From Unio delphinus (lineage: Eukaryota; Mollusca; Bivalvia; Unionida; Unionidae): a stretch of DNA of 64,000 nt. The first letter of the stretch is position 1; each line of letters begins with the position of its first letter. The translations under genes and the position numbers were made by a program. Shown in pieces: positions 27,001 to 36,354 of this stretch. Location of the stretch: contig JAQISU010000163.1 in NCBI GenBank assembly GCA_029339505.1, positions 682,001 through 746,000 of the forward strand, given 5' to 3'. The notes under the pieces are model-generated. The model made no database searches. It was not told where the DNA came from and worked only from the letters and a program-made list of their open reading frames with translations.

Positions 27001-29303
27001 AACTGCAATGTCACCATCTTAGGAATAGACTTCGAATTATAAAAATGCTTCATTTAAATGATATTCATCACAAAGTTTAGAACTGGTTTAATTTTAACTT
27101 CAATTAATTGATTTGTAATTTCAAACTAATGATTTGCCACCACACCAGCTCTCAATAGTTAAATTCTCTCAACAAAACAAAAATTATACAGACCTAGCCC
27201 AGTATGCTAATCCTGGGGTATTTACTACTTGAATTTGACTGAATCCGATTTATACATTTTCATACACAGAATTTCTTCCTGTTTACATTGGATAAGTCAT
27301 TCCATTTACACCCAACATTATTTCTGGAAAACAAATTTTGTTCTTTTATTTGATTTAATAACACTTTTACAATAAAAAGCAACCAATCTATTAGTTAAGG
27401 TTTAAATCACCAACTGATCCTGTCCGGCTCTAGTCAATACACACAGAACTGGCAGAATTTTGTCTGATAATGTTAATTGAAGCTGTTTGAGACATAGACG
27501 TATACCTTTTCCCAAACACTGCCCTGAGTACATGGAGTTTGTAATGGCTTCATTTGATAGATGTACTCCACTCCAGCATTCTTTGTTGTGAAAGACACCT
27601 TTCTGAAATAATTGTTTGGACCATATAAAAATAACAATAATGGATTTCACAGGCAATGTGTAATGAATAATAATAATCTTCATCCTTTTAAGAATATATA
27701 CGTTCAATTCACTCTAAATCCTTTCCATGCTCTCTATAGCCAATAACTGACAATTTGTTTAGATCAAAGAAGGCATATTACAACTTAATCATAGAACAGG
27801 TAATCCATGCTATTCACTGGGTGACTTGTCACAAAAATATTAGTCACTAAAATAGACTGATATCACATCGAATCATATTATATTATTACAGCTTTAGCAT
27901 TATCAAACGATAGTGAAGCACAAATAAAGAAAATGTATGATCATTTACCTAATAATCTAGTGATTATTCATCATATTATCTCATAGATACGCGATAGTTT
28001 TACGTCTTCATAATCATTGCTACCATCTGTGATAATAATGAATGGTCTTTCATACCATCTAATATCTGACAAGCACTGTTATTTCCCATAGTGTGAATGA
28101 TGCTTGCTGTTTTGGTCCTGGCAGATCTATATCATTATGCAGTCTGAGAATCTGAGATCATTTTATACAAGTTTCCCAGCATGATCTGCCACATATATTG
28201 AATGTCCATGTACTACAATAAATTCTGCAAATAATATTTCAGTGTTTATTACATCATAGTCTGCAGGAGTCATAAAATATGAACTCATTTTGCTCCTTGA
28301 TTCCACAACATTTTTCTTATTAACATTCTTCTTAACAGTAATGTCTCATTGTCATATAGGCCTACATGGCTTACGATGTTTGTCTGTGATGAATTTTAGA
28401 GAATAGTTTTCACCCAAATGTGATTTACCAATTACATCTGAATAAGTCAACACATACTCCTTGCTGCATTTCTCTTTGCTTTTCATCCTGGCTTGACACT
28501 TGACCACATCTGGTTGTGCAGATGCGGTTTCTTTTATCATTATCCAACATTCTTATTCTTTTAAACTAATGTTACCACAATGATATATGCTTACAGGAAG
28601 GTCCAAAATGGCTGGCAAAGCTCCTAATGAAACAATGAAACAAATATTTGCAAATGTACACTCTCACAGACTTCTGTCCATTTCTTGAGACGGCACGATG
28701 CGTGAAAAAAGCAAAACAAGTAACGTTTGCAAGCAGGTATTAGATTTTGAAATTAATTGTTTTGTAAGTTCAAGACATCAAAATTGGAATTCTTAACAGC
28801 ATATTTAGAATGCTGAATTATGATTCTGAAGTCAGAACGACTCCAGCAAACTGGAATCAATGACAGGTGTGGTGGGATTAATTAAAGAACTCTGTAAAAT
28901 GGACTGTACCTTCAGAGTAATGATAAATGAGAAAGTGTGCAAGGAAACTAACTTACCCTGGAACGCTGTGTTCAAGAGTGGCTTTTGCATCATTACTTTG
29001 AGGCAAATTCTGCCATTCACAACTTATGATGTTGATCCCAAGCTCAGAAAGCTGAATTTGTTCAGTTCTTAAATCGACATTAAAATATCCTTTGGCCAAT
29101 TCCCCTGAAAAGGTCGGAATTCCTTGGTCTTCACAAACTAAGGAACCATTCTGCAGAAGGGTCCCATGGACATCTTGGTCTGTTGGACATTTTGATGACT
29201 GCAAAAATTCACCACCACTGTAGGTCTTTTGAGGGTTGCAAGGTCTTTGGCCAGTAAGTTCACGTAAAGAAGCAAAATCCTGACCAACTTCTAAGTCAGT
29301 CAT
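1688..29303 (-). CDS. MAP3K8/NIK-like serine/threonine protein kinase (8 spliced coding exons)
   Basis: Coding exons, 5' to 3': 29303-28957, 27602-27506, 24255-24118, 23813-23687, 19729-19598, 16109-15772, 12852-12714 and 2385-1688. All junctions have AG acceptors and GT donors and the phases agree, giving 2016 nt (671 codons plus stop). Kinase hallmarks in order: glycine loop GSFGMGF (about residue 173), Lys193 in FFMKQ, Glu204 in the alpha-C region FRPSEV, catalytic loop HHDIKPDN (Asp278), DFG at 300-302, APE at 322-324, and C-lobe to about 440. The alpha-C and hinge region resembles MAP3K8 (Tpl2) and MAP3K14 (NIK), kinases that feed NF-kB and MAPK signalling in the cytoplasm; that subfamily call is from recalled family features. 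The first ~150 residues are not recognised. The tail (440-671) is low-complexity with a basic KPEKRKHE...GKKMRQ stretch. The exon carrying the ATG begins with an acceptor site, so a 5' noncoding exon should lie further upstream. Confidence 0.72.
2851..6971. repeat. 4.1 kb satellite, ~110-bp unit (57 + 53 bp halves) with 770-bp higher-order period
   Basis: The array is built of related half-units sharing CCAAATTTAATTTCTCTATA and TCAAATGG. From 2.85 to 5.2 kb a 57-bp half (GTGCCAACAAACATGGATG) alternates with a 53-bp half (TTCTAACATGCATACC). From 5.2 to 6.05 kb the 53-bp type dominates; from 6.57 to 6.97 kb it is all 57-bp units. A marker variant (ATTTCTCAAT with TTATGCTAAC) recurs at 3211, 3981 and 4641, spaced 770 and 660 bp, i.e. 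7 and 6 units. 57 bp is 19 codons, so the right end reads through as a repetitive open frame on both strands; this is not evidence of a protein. Confidence 0.95.
7322..7438. repeat. ~58-bp direct duplication
   Basis: AATATTCACAAGTCTT followed by GCCAATGTGTTGAGTGAA occurs twice in tandem with a few substitutions. Confidence 0.7.
8591..8816 (-). mobile_element. tRNA-derived SINE copy, reversed
   Basis: Reverse complement of the SINE family at 8919-9161: the tail (TTTAACGCCATTTTTCAGCA on plus) comes first and the tRNA-like head lies at the right end beside a C run. It is diverged and no target-site duplication was found. Confidence 0.75.
8919..9161 (+). mobile_element. tRNA-derived SINE with 13-bp target-site duplication
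   Basis: The head shows a pol III A box (TGGCATAGTGG, from 8931) and B box (GGGTTTGATTCTC, about 8992). The body ends in TGAAAAATGGCATTAAATCC. Identical 13-bp direct repeats CTTGCCATCAATG at 8906-8918 and 9162-9174 flank it, the mark of retroposition by a LINE enzyme. Confidence 0.88.
10290..10536 (+). mobile_element. Dispersed SINE-like repeat, copy 1
   Basis: About 250 bp similar to 29441-29695: shared blocks include AGTCATACCAAAG, GCAGCTGCCTC, CCCCAGTGC and GCAGACATTGTAG. Clear full-length similarity by eye with scattered changes. Confidence 0.72.
11636..11862. repeat. 54-bp minisatellite, ~4 copies
   Basis: AGGAATAATCAGTAGAAC at 11659, 11713 and 11767 (54-bp steps), with a diverged fourth copy near 11829. 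CACCTGCAGATC flanks the array and recurs inverted just after it. Confidence 0.88.
12045..12390. repeat. ~56-bp minisatellite, ~6 copies
   Basis: TGAACCTCAAAATCTAGATT recurs every 55-57 bp, with GCATTCTAGCATCATCAAAA between. Confidence 0.9.
12714..12852 (-). CDS. Kinase gene, exon 7 (end of C-lobe)
   Basis: A 139-nt exon from GTTTCAG to GTAAGG. It encodes [14 protein letters not shown] and later [14 protein letters not shown]; the Arg near FSAGKGL fits the conserved C-lobe Arg of kinases. Confidence 0.68.
14691..15042. repeat. 175-bp tandem duplication, CpG-richer than surroundings
   Basis: CCAGTGGTGCCTCATCTGAT begins at 14691 and again at 14866, and the copies match nearly throughout (GATACGCGTTACGAGGCTG, TTTAATGCCGGC). 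Few mismatches, so recent. Confidence 0.92.
15108..15173 (-). mobile_element. hAT terminal fragment
   Basis: AGAGATGTTAATATC... followed by GATTATCGTTTGTAGAAATC is the reverse complement of the right end of the deleted hAT at 34833-35768. Only this ~65-bp end is recognised. Confidence 0.72.
15772..16109 (-). CDS. Kinase gene, exon 6 (DFG, APE, alpha-F)
   Basis: A 338-nt exon from TTTTCAG to GTAAGT. It contains [20 protein letters not shown] and [16 protein letters not shown] (DFG, APE and the alpha-F Asp with its hydrophobic helix). It is the strongest kinase signal in the window. Confidence 0.85.
17775..17901. repeat. 42-bp tandem repeat, 3 copies
   Basis: GATACGTTACAAGG-type starts at 17775, 17817 and 17859, each followed by AAATCTGTGGTATAGTGTGT. 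Confidence 0.92.
18737..19020. repeat. 26-bp minisatellite, ~11 copies
   Basis: GGGGTCATATGTCACATGG + TACAGAT repeats every 26 bp; three units are shortened. As 26 is not a multiple of 3 and the unit lacks stops, all three forward frames stay open. Confidence 0.93.
19598..19729 (-). CDS. Kinase gene, exon 5 (alpha-E and catalytic loop start)
   Basis: A 132-nt exon from TTTCAG to GTAATC. It encodes [20 protein letters not shown], the helix leading into the catalytic loop. The codon for the following Pro is split across the next intron. Confidence 0.82.
20770..21258. repeat. ~118-bp direct repeats flanking ~255 bp
   Basis: 20770-20888 and 21142-21258 share ATAACAATCCAATCAGGCA, GTGATGGCCACTGGCCAT and CCATATTGAATGTCATATTG. 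The unit contains the short palindrome ATGGCCACTGGCCAT. Confidence 0.82.
21701..22921 (+). mobile_element. Possible LTR ending at a primer-binding-like site
   Basis: TGTATATTGTG starts the candidate and CTTGTTACA ends it, followed at once by ATGGTGTCAAAAGTAGAAT, which looks like the PBS start of some Gypsy-type elements. No second LTR, gag or pol is seen, and the 12-bp array follows within 120 bp. Tentative. Confidence 0.28.
23045..23470. repeat. 12-bp tandem repeat, ~35 copies
   Basis: ACATYACTTTAC repeated without interruption; units differ mainly at T/C in position 5, and some have AAAC for ACAC. The minus strand reads as an open frame of CKVM units only because 12 is a multiple of 3. Confidence 0.97.
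23687..23813 (-). CDS. Kinase gene, exon 4 (alpha-C helix and hinge)
   Basis: A 127-nt exon from GTCAG to GTGAGT. It encodes [17 protein letters not shown] and LYGVIQQDG...DILMEDA, matching the alpha-C Glu, beta-4/5 and hinge of MAP3K8/NIK-like kinases. Confidence 0.82.
23945..24012. repeat. (AT)n microsatellite
   Basis: An uninterrupted AT dinucleotide run of about 68 bp in intron 3, between the glycine-loop and alpha-C exons. Confidence 0.98.
24118..24255 (-). CDS. Kinase gene, exon 3 (glycine loop and ATP-binding lysine)
   Basis: A 138-nt phase 0/0 exon from TTTAG to donor GTGAGA. It encodes [18 protein letters not shown] and, near the end, FFMKQ, i.e. the nucleotide-binding loop and the beta-3 lysine. 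Confidence 0.8.
24256..27505 (-). other. Intron 2 of kinase gene
   Basis: A 3.2 kb intron whose 3' third is the 27-bp array; 25.4-27.5 kb is AT-rich and shows nothing else. Confidence 0.55.
24345..25395. repeat. 27-bp minisatellite, ~39 copies
   Basis: GATGGATGTGATGACAAAG + TACATGAA repeats over ~1.05 kb. The left part (to ~24.6 kb) is diverged (GAATGTGATG type, 24- and 27-bp units); the centre is nearly homogeneous. 27 bp is 9 codons, so long spurious open frames run on both strands. Confidence 0.96.
27506..27602 (-). CDS. Kinase gene, coding exon 2
   Basis: A 97-nt exon between TTTCAG and GTATAC. One base completes the split codon and 32 codons follow in frame, ending in SVWEK. No stop in the chosen phase, which matches both neighbours. 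Confidence 0.62.
27603..28956 (-). other. Intron 1 of kinase gene (between coding exons)
   Basis: A 1.35 kb AT-rich intron; nothing else recognised. Confidence 0.5.
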
Positions 29304-29319
29304 CTTCTCACATAAAATC
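28957..29319 (-). CDS. Kinase gene, exon with start codon
   Basis: Acceptor TTTCAG ends at 29320; the ATG is at 29303-29301; donor GTAAGT starts at 28956. It encodes residues 1-115 plus two bases. No domain recognised. The ATG is the first in frame after the acceptor, so 29319-29304 is 5' UTR. Confidence 0.65.
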
Positions 29320-29440
29320 CTGAAATTATACAAACAATTAAGATTCACTAGCTATCGATAGTTATAACAGCAAAGGCCATAGCTAAACTTTAAGTATACA
29401 GAATGGGGATTGACAATAAGTAATTAGATCTTTGAGCTTA

Positions 29441-29695
29441 AGCGGTTTTAGCATGTACCTTGGATGCAGGAGATCAAGGGTTCCAAACCCAGCAGTCATA
29501 CCAAAGGCTTATAAAAATGGTACTTGCAGCTGCCTCACTTAGTATTTAGCATTAAGAGATTAGTGATATGACTTAGGTTAGCCTGGTGTCAGGATAATGT
29601 GAGTGAGTGGGACAAGATGCTACATGTCTGTGGTATTGCCCCAGTGCTAGACAGCACTATAAAATGCCATAGTGCAGACATTGTAGTGATATGAC
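29441..29695 (+). mobile_element. Dispersed SINE-like repeat, copy 2
   Basis: Same family as 10290-10536. GGTTCCAAACC at about 29481 could be a degenerate pol III B box, so a tRNA-derived SINE is plausible. Confidence 0.7.
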
Positions 29696-29834
29696 TGACA
29701 TTTTATAAAAGTTATGTTAAAAATCTAAATCACACACACATATCTTTGGCCCAAAAATGTGTTTCCAACAGCACTGCTTTCAAACTTAGCGGAGGTGGTA
29801 TTTTTTTTCCTCAACATTATATGTATTACAGTAT

Positions 29835-29990
29835 AATCTGTCTTGAAAGACCACCCCTTCTGCCAAAACATAATGGTCTCTCAAGACAGGTGGTCTCTCA
29901 TAACAGGTAATAACACTATATAATCAATACATATGTGTGTTGATTTCTGGTCTCCCAAAACAGGTGGTCTCTCAAGACAGGTTTTATACT
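29835..29990. repeat. Dispersed GGTCTCTCAAGACAGG repeat
   Basis: Short repeats of CTCAAGACAGGTGGTCTCTC with GACCACCCCTTCTGCC. Related sequence lies near 20480-20540 and 39920-39965. Confidence 0.6.
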
Positions 29991-30124
29991 GCAAAATGAT
30001 TATTATATATAATGTATTGGGCTAAACCAACTCAATTAAATTCTTTAAGAGAAATGTTATTCTTTTATTTGAACATTACACAACACAAAAGCTTTCTAAT
30101 TCACATCTTTTACCTCAAACAATA

Positions 30125-30935
30125 AATGTCAATACCAACATTAACTTCAGTCAGTACAAAACCTGGGTGTTACTCTTGACAGTACTCTCACATTGCACCA
30201 ACATGTCATGAACATATATGCAAGGCTGCATATCTTGAGCTGAGACACGTAAGCTCCATTCACAAATATCTTTCAGTTGATGCCACTAAAACACTTGTGT
30301 GTTCATTAGTATTTTTTAAAGACTGGACTACTGTAACTCATTTCTGTCTGATAAGTCTCAATATCTACTCCAGAAACTTCAAAAAGTTTTAAACACAGCT
30401 GCTCAGATCATCTTTAGAGTACCATGATCAGAGCAAACCTCTCGCTGCTCTGTACCCTACACTGGCTATCCATTTGATCCAGAATCAAACATTTTTTTCT
30501 TCTCTGTGCTATGTTTCACTGACAGACTCCAGTAAAACATACCTCACCCATGTGTACACACCAGCAAGATATTTACGCTCCTCTTCTGACAATCGTAAAC
30601 TTATTATTCTCACTATGAAAACAAAGTCATATGGACAACGTTCTTTTGCATACCAGGACCCGGTGATGTGGAACGAATTGCCCATTAAAATTAGACACAA
30701 AACACAGTGGTCCCTTTCAATAGTGCTCTTAAAACTCACCTTTTTTGACTGCAAGATCAAACTAAAAGACCTAATAATATTTCCTACTTTAAATAGTTTC
30801 AGCGAGTTTATATGTTTTCTAATTTCATGTTGCTTGGTTTAGTTCTTTTTCTACTCATAGCATTATATATGTTGTAAAGCGCTTACAGCTTCTAAAGTTT
30901 AGGCGCTATATAAAAACCTCATAATAATAATTATA
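30125..30935 (+). mobile_element. LINE 3' end (reverse transcriptase C-terminus), decayed
   Basis: Translates in broken frames to the C-terminal part of a Jockey/CR1-type reverse transcriptase: a thumb-like LGVTLDSTLT...HVMNI block, YTPARYLRSSSDNR and QRSFAYQDPVMWNELP. The 3' end runs into GTAAAGCGCTT...GGCGCTATATAA and an (ATA)n tail. Two minus-strand relatives lie at 40.7 and 41.9 kb. Confidence 0.82.
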
Positions 30936-31579
30936 TATTATAATGATTAGAACATTCTAATGTACTAAGCACTTCAAGTACTAGGCTAAACATGCTCAAT
31001 TCTTTGCAGAAATCATTTTCAGGAATATTATTTCTAACTGGTTTTCTATATTATTTGGCAGAAAAAAGAGCTAAGGTTGGCAATAAAAAAACAGGAATGG
31101 TCAGCCAATAAACAACCAAAAAGAAACACCATGTTTTGGCCTTTCTAATTTTTCAAATGTTGAACAGTGAATACAGGTTAAAATATCTGCAAAAAAATAA
31201 AGGTGACCAGCCTTGTTTCCCTGACAATTTTTTTAAATATATACAGTATTGTGAACACATTGCATTGTTTGGTTATTTTAAGGGATCAAAGATTTAACTT
31301 TCCATGCACATTATTTTTTACCTAGGGGAGATGACTCAGGAGAGAATAACAAAGCATGTGAACATAAAACTGGGGTATATTAGCATCCGTCTGCTCACCC
31401 ACTGGATCATTACATATTTATGTGTCTGCAATTAGTCTTGTAGTTTATACAGATTTCAACGAAATTTCTTAAATAACATGGTCATCATCTCATATCATTC
31501 AACATTTTCATTCAATTTTGGAACTTCTTGGTCCTTAAGATTTAAAGATGTATGCAATCTATGCCAGTCTTATGATTGC

Positions 31580-31690
31580 AACCTGTCCTGCCATTTCTGA
31601 TGGATTTCTAAAACTTGTCCCACCATTTCTGATGGATTTCTAAAAACTTGTCCCGCCATTTCTGATGGATTTCTAAAAACCTGTTCCTAC
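31580..31690. repeat. ~33-bp tandem repeat, 3 copies
   Basis: CCATTTCTGATGGATTTCTA at about 31591, 31623 and 31656. Confidence 0.85.
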
Positions 31691-31954
31691 AAGTATTCTG
31701 CTAGTTCTTGTCCTTTAAACAGCTGTATTTAGCATGACATTCCTCTGGCTGTGACTCCAATCATAGAAACTGCAGAGGTAGTCCAAGTATGGCATGTTTC
31801 CTTCTTGTAAAAGCATTTCCAGCAAATCTTTATTTATTATTTTCAGCAAATTATTGCATTATATTGATAGAGGCATATTTTTGACTTGCAGAATAGCCAA
31901 GAATGCTCCAATATTAGTTATCTTATGACTACAACTTTCTGTCTTCAGTACCAT

Positions 31955-33460
31955 ACTGTACATTATACATATCCAAACTCAGTACCATAATGTACATTAT
32001 ACATACCCAGACTCAGTACCATAATGTACATTATACATACCCAAACTCAGTACCATACTGTACATAATACATATCCAGACTCAGTACCATACTGTACATT
32101 ATACATACCCAAACTCAGTACCATACTGTACATAATACATATCCAAACTCAGTACCATACTGTACATAATACATACCCAGACTCAGTATCATAATGTACA
32201 TTATACATTACCCAGACTCAGTACCATAATGTACATTATACATACCCAAACTCAGTACCATACTGTACATAATACATATCCAGACTCAGTACCATACTGT
32301 ACATTATACATACCCAAACTCAGTACCATACTGTACATAATACATATCCAAACTCAGTACCATACTGTACATAATACATACCCAGACTCAGTACCATAAT
32401 GTACATTATACATACCCAGACTCAGTACCATAATGTACATTATACATACCCAAACTCAGTACCATACTGTACATAATACATATCCAGACTCAGTACCATA
32501 CTGTACATTATACATACCCAAACTCAGTAACATACTGTACATTATACATATCCAAACTCAGTACCATAATGTACATTATACATACCCAGACTCAGTACCA
32601 TACTGTACATTATACATACCCAGTACCATACTGTACATTATACATACCCAGACTCAGTACCATAATGTACATTATACATACCCAAACTCAGTAACATACT
32701 GTACATTATACATTACCCAGACTCAGTACCATAATGTACATTATACATACCCAGACTCAGTAACATAATGTACATTATACATACCCAAAAACTCAGTACC
32801 ATCCTGTACATTATACATACCCAGACTCAGTACCATACTGTACATTATACATTACCCAAACTCAGTACCATCCTGTACATTATATATGCCCAGACTCAGT
32901 ACCATAATGTACATTATACATACCCAAAAACTCAGTACATATCCAAACTCAGTACCATAATGTACATTATACATACCCAAACTCAGTACCATACTGTACA
33001 TTATACATACCCAAACTCAGTACCATACTGTACATTATACATACCCAGACTCAGTACCACAATGTACATTATACATACCCAAACTCAGTACCATACTGTA
33101 CATTATACATACCCAGACTCAGTACCATACTGTACATTATACATACCCAGACTCAGTACCATAATGTACATTATACATACCCAAACTCAGTACCATACTG
33201 TAATTATACACGCCCAGACTCAGTACCATACTGTACATTATACATGCCCAGACTCAGTACCACAATGTACATTATACATACCCAGACTCAGTACCATACT
33301 GTACATTATACATACCTAGACTCAGTACCATACTGTACATTATACATGCCCAGACTCAGTACCATAATGTACATTATACATACACAAAAACTCAGTACCA
33401 TACTGTACATTATACATACCCAAACTCAGTACCATACTGTACATTATACATTACCCAAAA
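31955..33460. repeat. 34-bp minisatellite, ~44 copies
   Basis: ACTCAGTACCATACTGTACA + TTATACATACCCAG. Two unit classes (CATA/CATAAT and ACATTATAC/ACATAATAC) recur in the same order around 32.04-32.2 and 32.25-32.4 kb, so blocks of about six units were duplicated. The GTAC-centred core is partly self-complementary. Open frames here are repeat artefacts. Confidence 0.96.
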
Positions 33461-33960
33461 CTGCATATGAGTTTTGTTCTGAGTGTATAAAGAATTAGTT
33501 TGATACTGAGTAGTGATACACCATAGCCAAGATGTATTCATGCGCCATAAGCAAGTTCTTTCCGCAACTCTGTATAAAACATTAATGCAGTTTTGTTTTT
33601 AGTATGTACCTACTTTATTCACACTTTCTAAATAAAAGTATGAAAAACAAATAGGGCTTTATAAAAGTCTGATTAACTGTATCTGAAAATATCTACATCT
33701 GGACATCAAAAGGTAAGTACTCTTAACCTAGGTGTATTTAATGGAAATACTAATGAAACATCTGTAGCAATTGTAATACCAAGCATGTATGATGAATTGA
33801 ATGTGACAAACTCTTGACTGGAATAACACCTAATCTTGTATTTATGGCCTTAAGATCTGTTGTCTAGCTTGTCTGAAAAAAAATTTGGGGCTGAGAAAAC
33901 TTAGTGTGGATGAAATGTGGAAAATTGTTTTCAAGATGTTGAAAAACAAGTAAATTATTA

Positions 33961-34065
33961 ATATGTATACCCTATGTATATGCTTTACCATTACAATATG
34001 TATACCCTATGTATATGCTTTACCATTACAATATGTATACCCTATGTATATGCTTTACCATTACA
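33961..34065. repeat. 35-bp tandem repeat, 3 copies
   Basis: ATATGTATACCCTATGTATA at 33961, 33996 and 34031, identical units. Confidence 0.95.
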
Positions 34066-34175
34066 AATATGGAATGATGGAATACTTACTATACTTCTAC
34101 AGAAAGCAGCAAACTTTGTGTACAGCGCAAAGTGTGCAAGCTATGAATGGGAAACAGACTGTCTGGATTACTCAA

Positions 34176-34359
34176 TGTTTTGTTATGTATGGTTTAACAC
34201 CATTTTTCAGCACAATATAGGCTATACATGGTGGCCAGTATTAATGATGGATGAAGAACTAGGAAAACCCCGGAATGAACTACTGACCCACGAGAAGCTA
34301 CTGGCAAGAGGTGAGATGGCAGTGATCCGCAAGGGACAGTTTCAGACCACTCGGGGCCC
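34176..34359 (-). mobile_element. tRNA-derived SINE with 13-bp TSD, reversed
   Basis: Same family as 8919-9161, opposite strand (tail TTTAACACCATTTTTCAGCA, head ending at GGGGCCC). Direct repeats CTGGATTACTCAA at 34163-34175 and 34360-34372 flank it. Confidence 0.88.
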
Positions 34360-34832
34360 CTGGATTACTCAAACCAATGTTCTTACTGCTTTAACATAAA
34401 TGTGATTTTAAAATACAGTACCTTTTTGAATATTTACATGCAGTATAGAAACCAGACAGAACCAGTCTAGTTGGTACTAGAACTGTTCCAGCAATCACTA
34501 CAACCAGTGCAATAATACATATTCCATGTAATGTAATTAAGGCTATTGTGACCACACAATTGATTACTTTAATGCCAAGTGCATGATGTTTTCTGAGGTA
34601 TTATAAACAACAAAAAGTAATGACCAACTAAAAACGATTTGGCAAAATCCTTGAGTAAATATTTTCATTTTTTGTAATGGTCATGTTAAATTGCTATTGC
34701 AAACAATTCAACAGCATGATAACAACAGTTTAATGAAACACTTGTTAAAGATATTAAGCAGCACCTGTTAACAAGATCAGAAGTACAAACAATGATTTTA
34801 TAAATCAAGACATACTTCAGATACTAATGAAC

Positions 34833-35768
34833 TAGGGTTGCTAAACGAAAATCGGAAATCCGATTATCGGTTTTGAAAACGATTATCGGTTTTTGTTTTT
34901 ACAAAACGATAATCGAATTCAATATTTTTTTACCATTTTTGTAGTGAAAATTTTAAAAAATGCCAGAAAAAAAAATTCAGTCATGCATTTGTTTAGTGTT
35001 TACATTTTTATAAAATATGGCCAGCAGATAAGGTGTGTTTGTTTAAAATTTGTGAGCGCTCCATGCAGCGTGTTTGTAAATGAATACATTTATTGTTGAA
35101 GGATGTAAATAGTTAGTCGACCGACCAGTCGCTAAGTTCTTTGATGTCCGAAATTGACAACAATAGACTGTTAATAGCTACAGTCTCTGTTGTTGAGGAC
35201 TGGTCTCTGCTGGTTGTGTCTTTTCAAGTTTACAAATATGGCTGGTCGTATAAATAAATCTGATGTATGGGAAAACTTTGAAAAAATTTCATCAAGCATG
35301 GCTCGCTGTACACGTTCACAACAAATAAGTCGGAGCGGTGGTACTACTACTGGATTGCATGCACATTTGCGTAGCAAACATCCCGGAATTGCGGCCCCTT
35401 CAAATGTTCAGCCGCGATTAACAACTGGAACACAAAAGAAACTGTCCTGATAGTCATCAAGAAAAAGTTACTGCTGCTGTAGCTAAGTTTGTCGCTGAAA
35501 ACATGCTACCAATTTCGATTGCTGAATCCAATTCCTTCCATGATTTGATGGAGCCACAATATCATCCTCCATGCCGTCAGACGATGCGCGTCTATACGTT
35601 ATGGTATGTAATGAATATCTTTTATTTGCAAGAGGCATTCACTAACTTGCATTATAAGAATATATTTCTTGTAATTTTCAATGCAGGACAAAAACCGATA
35701 ATCGGTTTAAAATCGGATTTCTACAAACGATAATCAGTTTTGGGAAAAAACCGATATTAACATCTCTA
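34833..35768. mobile_element. Deletion-derivative hAT transposon with perfect 8-bp TSD
   Basis: Ends TAGGGTTGCTAAACG and ...TTAACATCTCTA are imperfect inverted repeats of hAT style with subterminal CCGATTATCGG motifs on both sides. The 8-bp target duplication TAATGAAC lies at 34825-34832 and 35769-35776. Inside are a BED finger and the start of a transposase, but no catalytic core, so it could move only with help. Confidence 0.92.
35238..35610 (+). pseudogene. hAT transposase N-terminus with BED zinc finger, truncated
   Basis: From ATG 35238: SDVWENFEKIS, then a damaged finger and LHAHLRSKHPGI, which is the C-terminal half of a BED finger. The first frame stops at 35450; a shifted frame continues with AVAKFVAENMLPISIAES and PPCRQTMR, typical of the region after the finger. 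The CxxC part appears degraded (only one Cys, in ARCTRSQQ). The core and dimerisation domains are deleted. Confidence 0.75.
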
Positions 35769-35776
35769 TAATGAAC

Positions 35777-36354
35777 ATAAACAATGTTGATCCACTGAGT
35801 AATAAGGACATGTTAAAGCGATCAATGACCGACCTTAGGACCTGAAGGATATTTCAAAGTCACCAGCCCTGCGCCAGTGTCTAAATATATTTTCTTTTAC
35901 CAGTCATTGGCATCCACTGAAGTATGATTTATTAACATCCACTGAATCCTCACCCCATAATGGTCTATTTACAACTCTCCCTCATTATAAGTCAAGTGCA
36001 TTACATGGTCTGCAACTCACTATACAGCAGCGAAGTACTATGCTCAAAAACAAACTATACACTTAGCTCAGTACATTAAATGGAAAGTAGTTCTCTAATC
36101 AGCAGCTCAGTAATTTATATGGTTCAGCAGTTATAGACCTAAATTAACTTGTTGTAAATTAAAGGGACATGTAAAATAAATGGAACTATATTTCCTGATG
36201 TCATGTATACATTTAATCATTAGATCTTTATATGAAGCTCAATTTAATAAGTTTAAGAATATACATTATTGGTGTAATTTATTTTTATAATATATAACTT
36301 GTACACAAAAACTATATATATATATATATTTTATTTTATAATAATAATAATAAT
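35777..36354. other. Spacer between hAT elements
   Basis: AT-rich, no gene. The right end (TTATTTTATAATAATAATAA) looks like the continuation of the LINE tail interrupted by the next hAT. Confidence 0.5.

Larger units (their letters stand above)
29320..30124. other. 5' flank or 5' UTR intron of kinase gene
   Basis: An acceptor site at 29320 implies this is intron leading to an unseen 5' exon. It contains a SINE-like copy and a TCTC-rich dispersed repeat. Confidence 0.45.

Noticed and set aside
32433..33498. Open frames of Tyr/His-rich repeats
   Set aside because: 34-bp minisatellite; same peptide appears in shifted phases.
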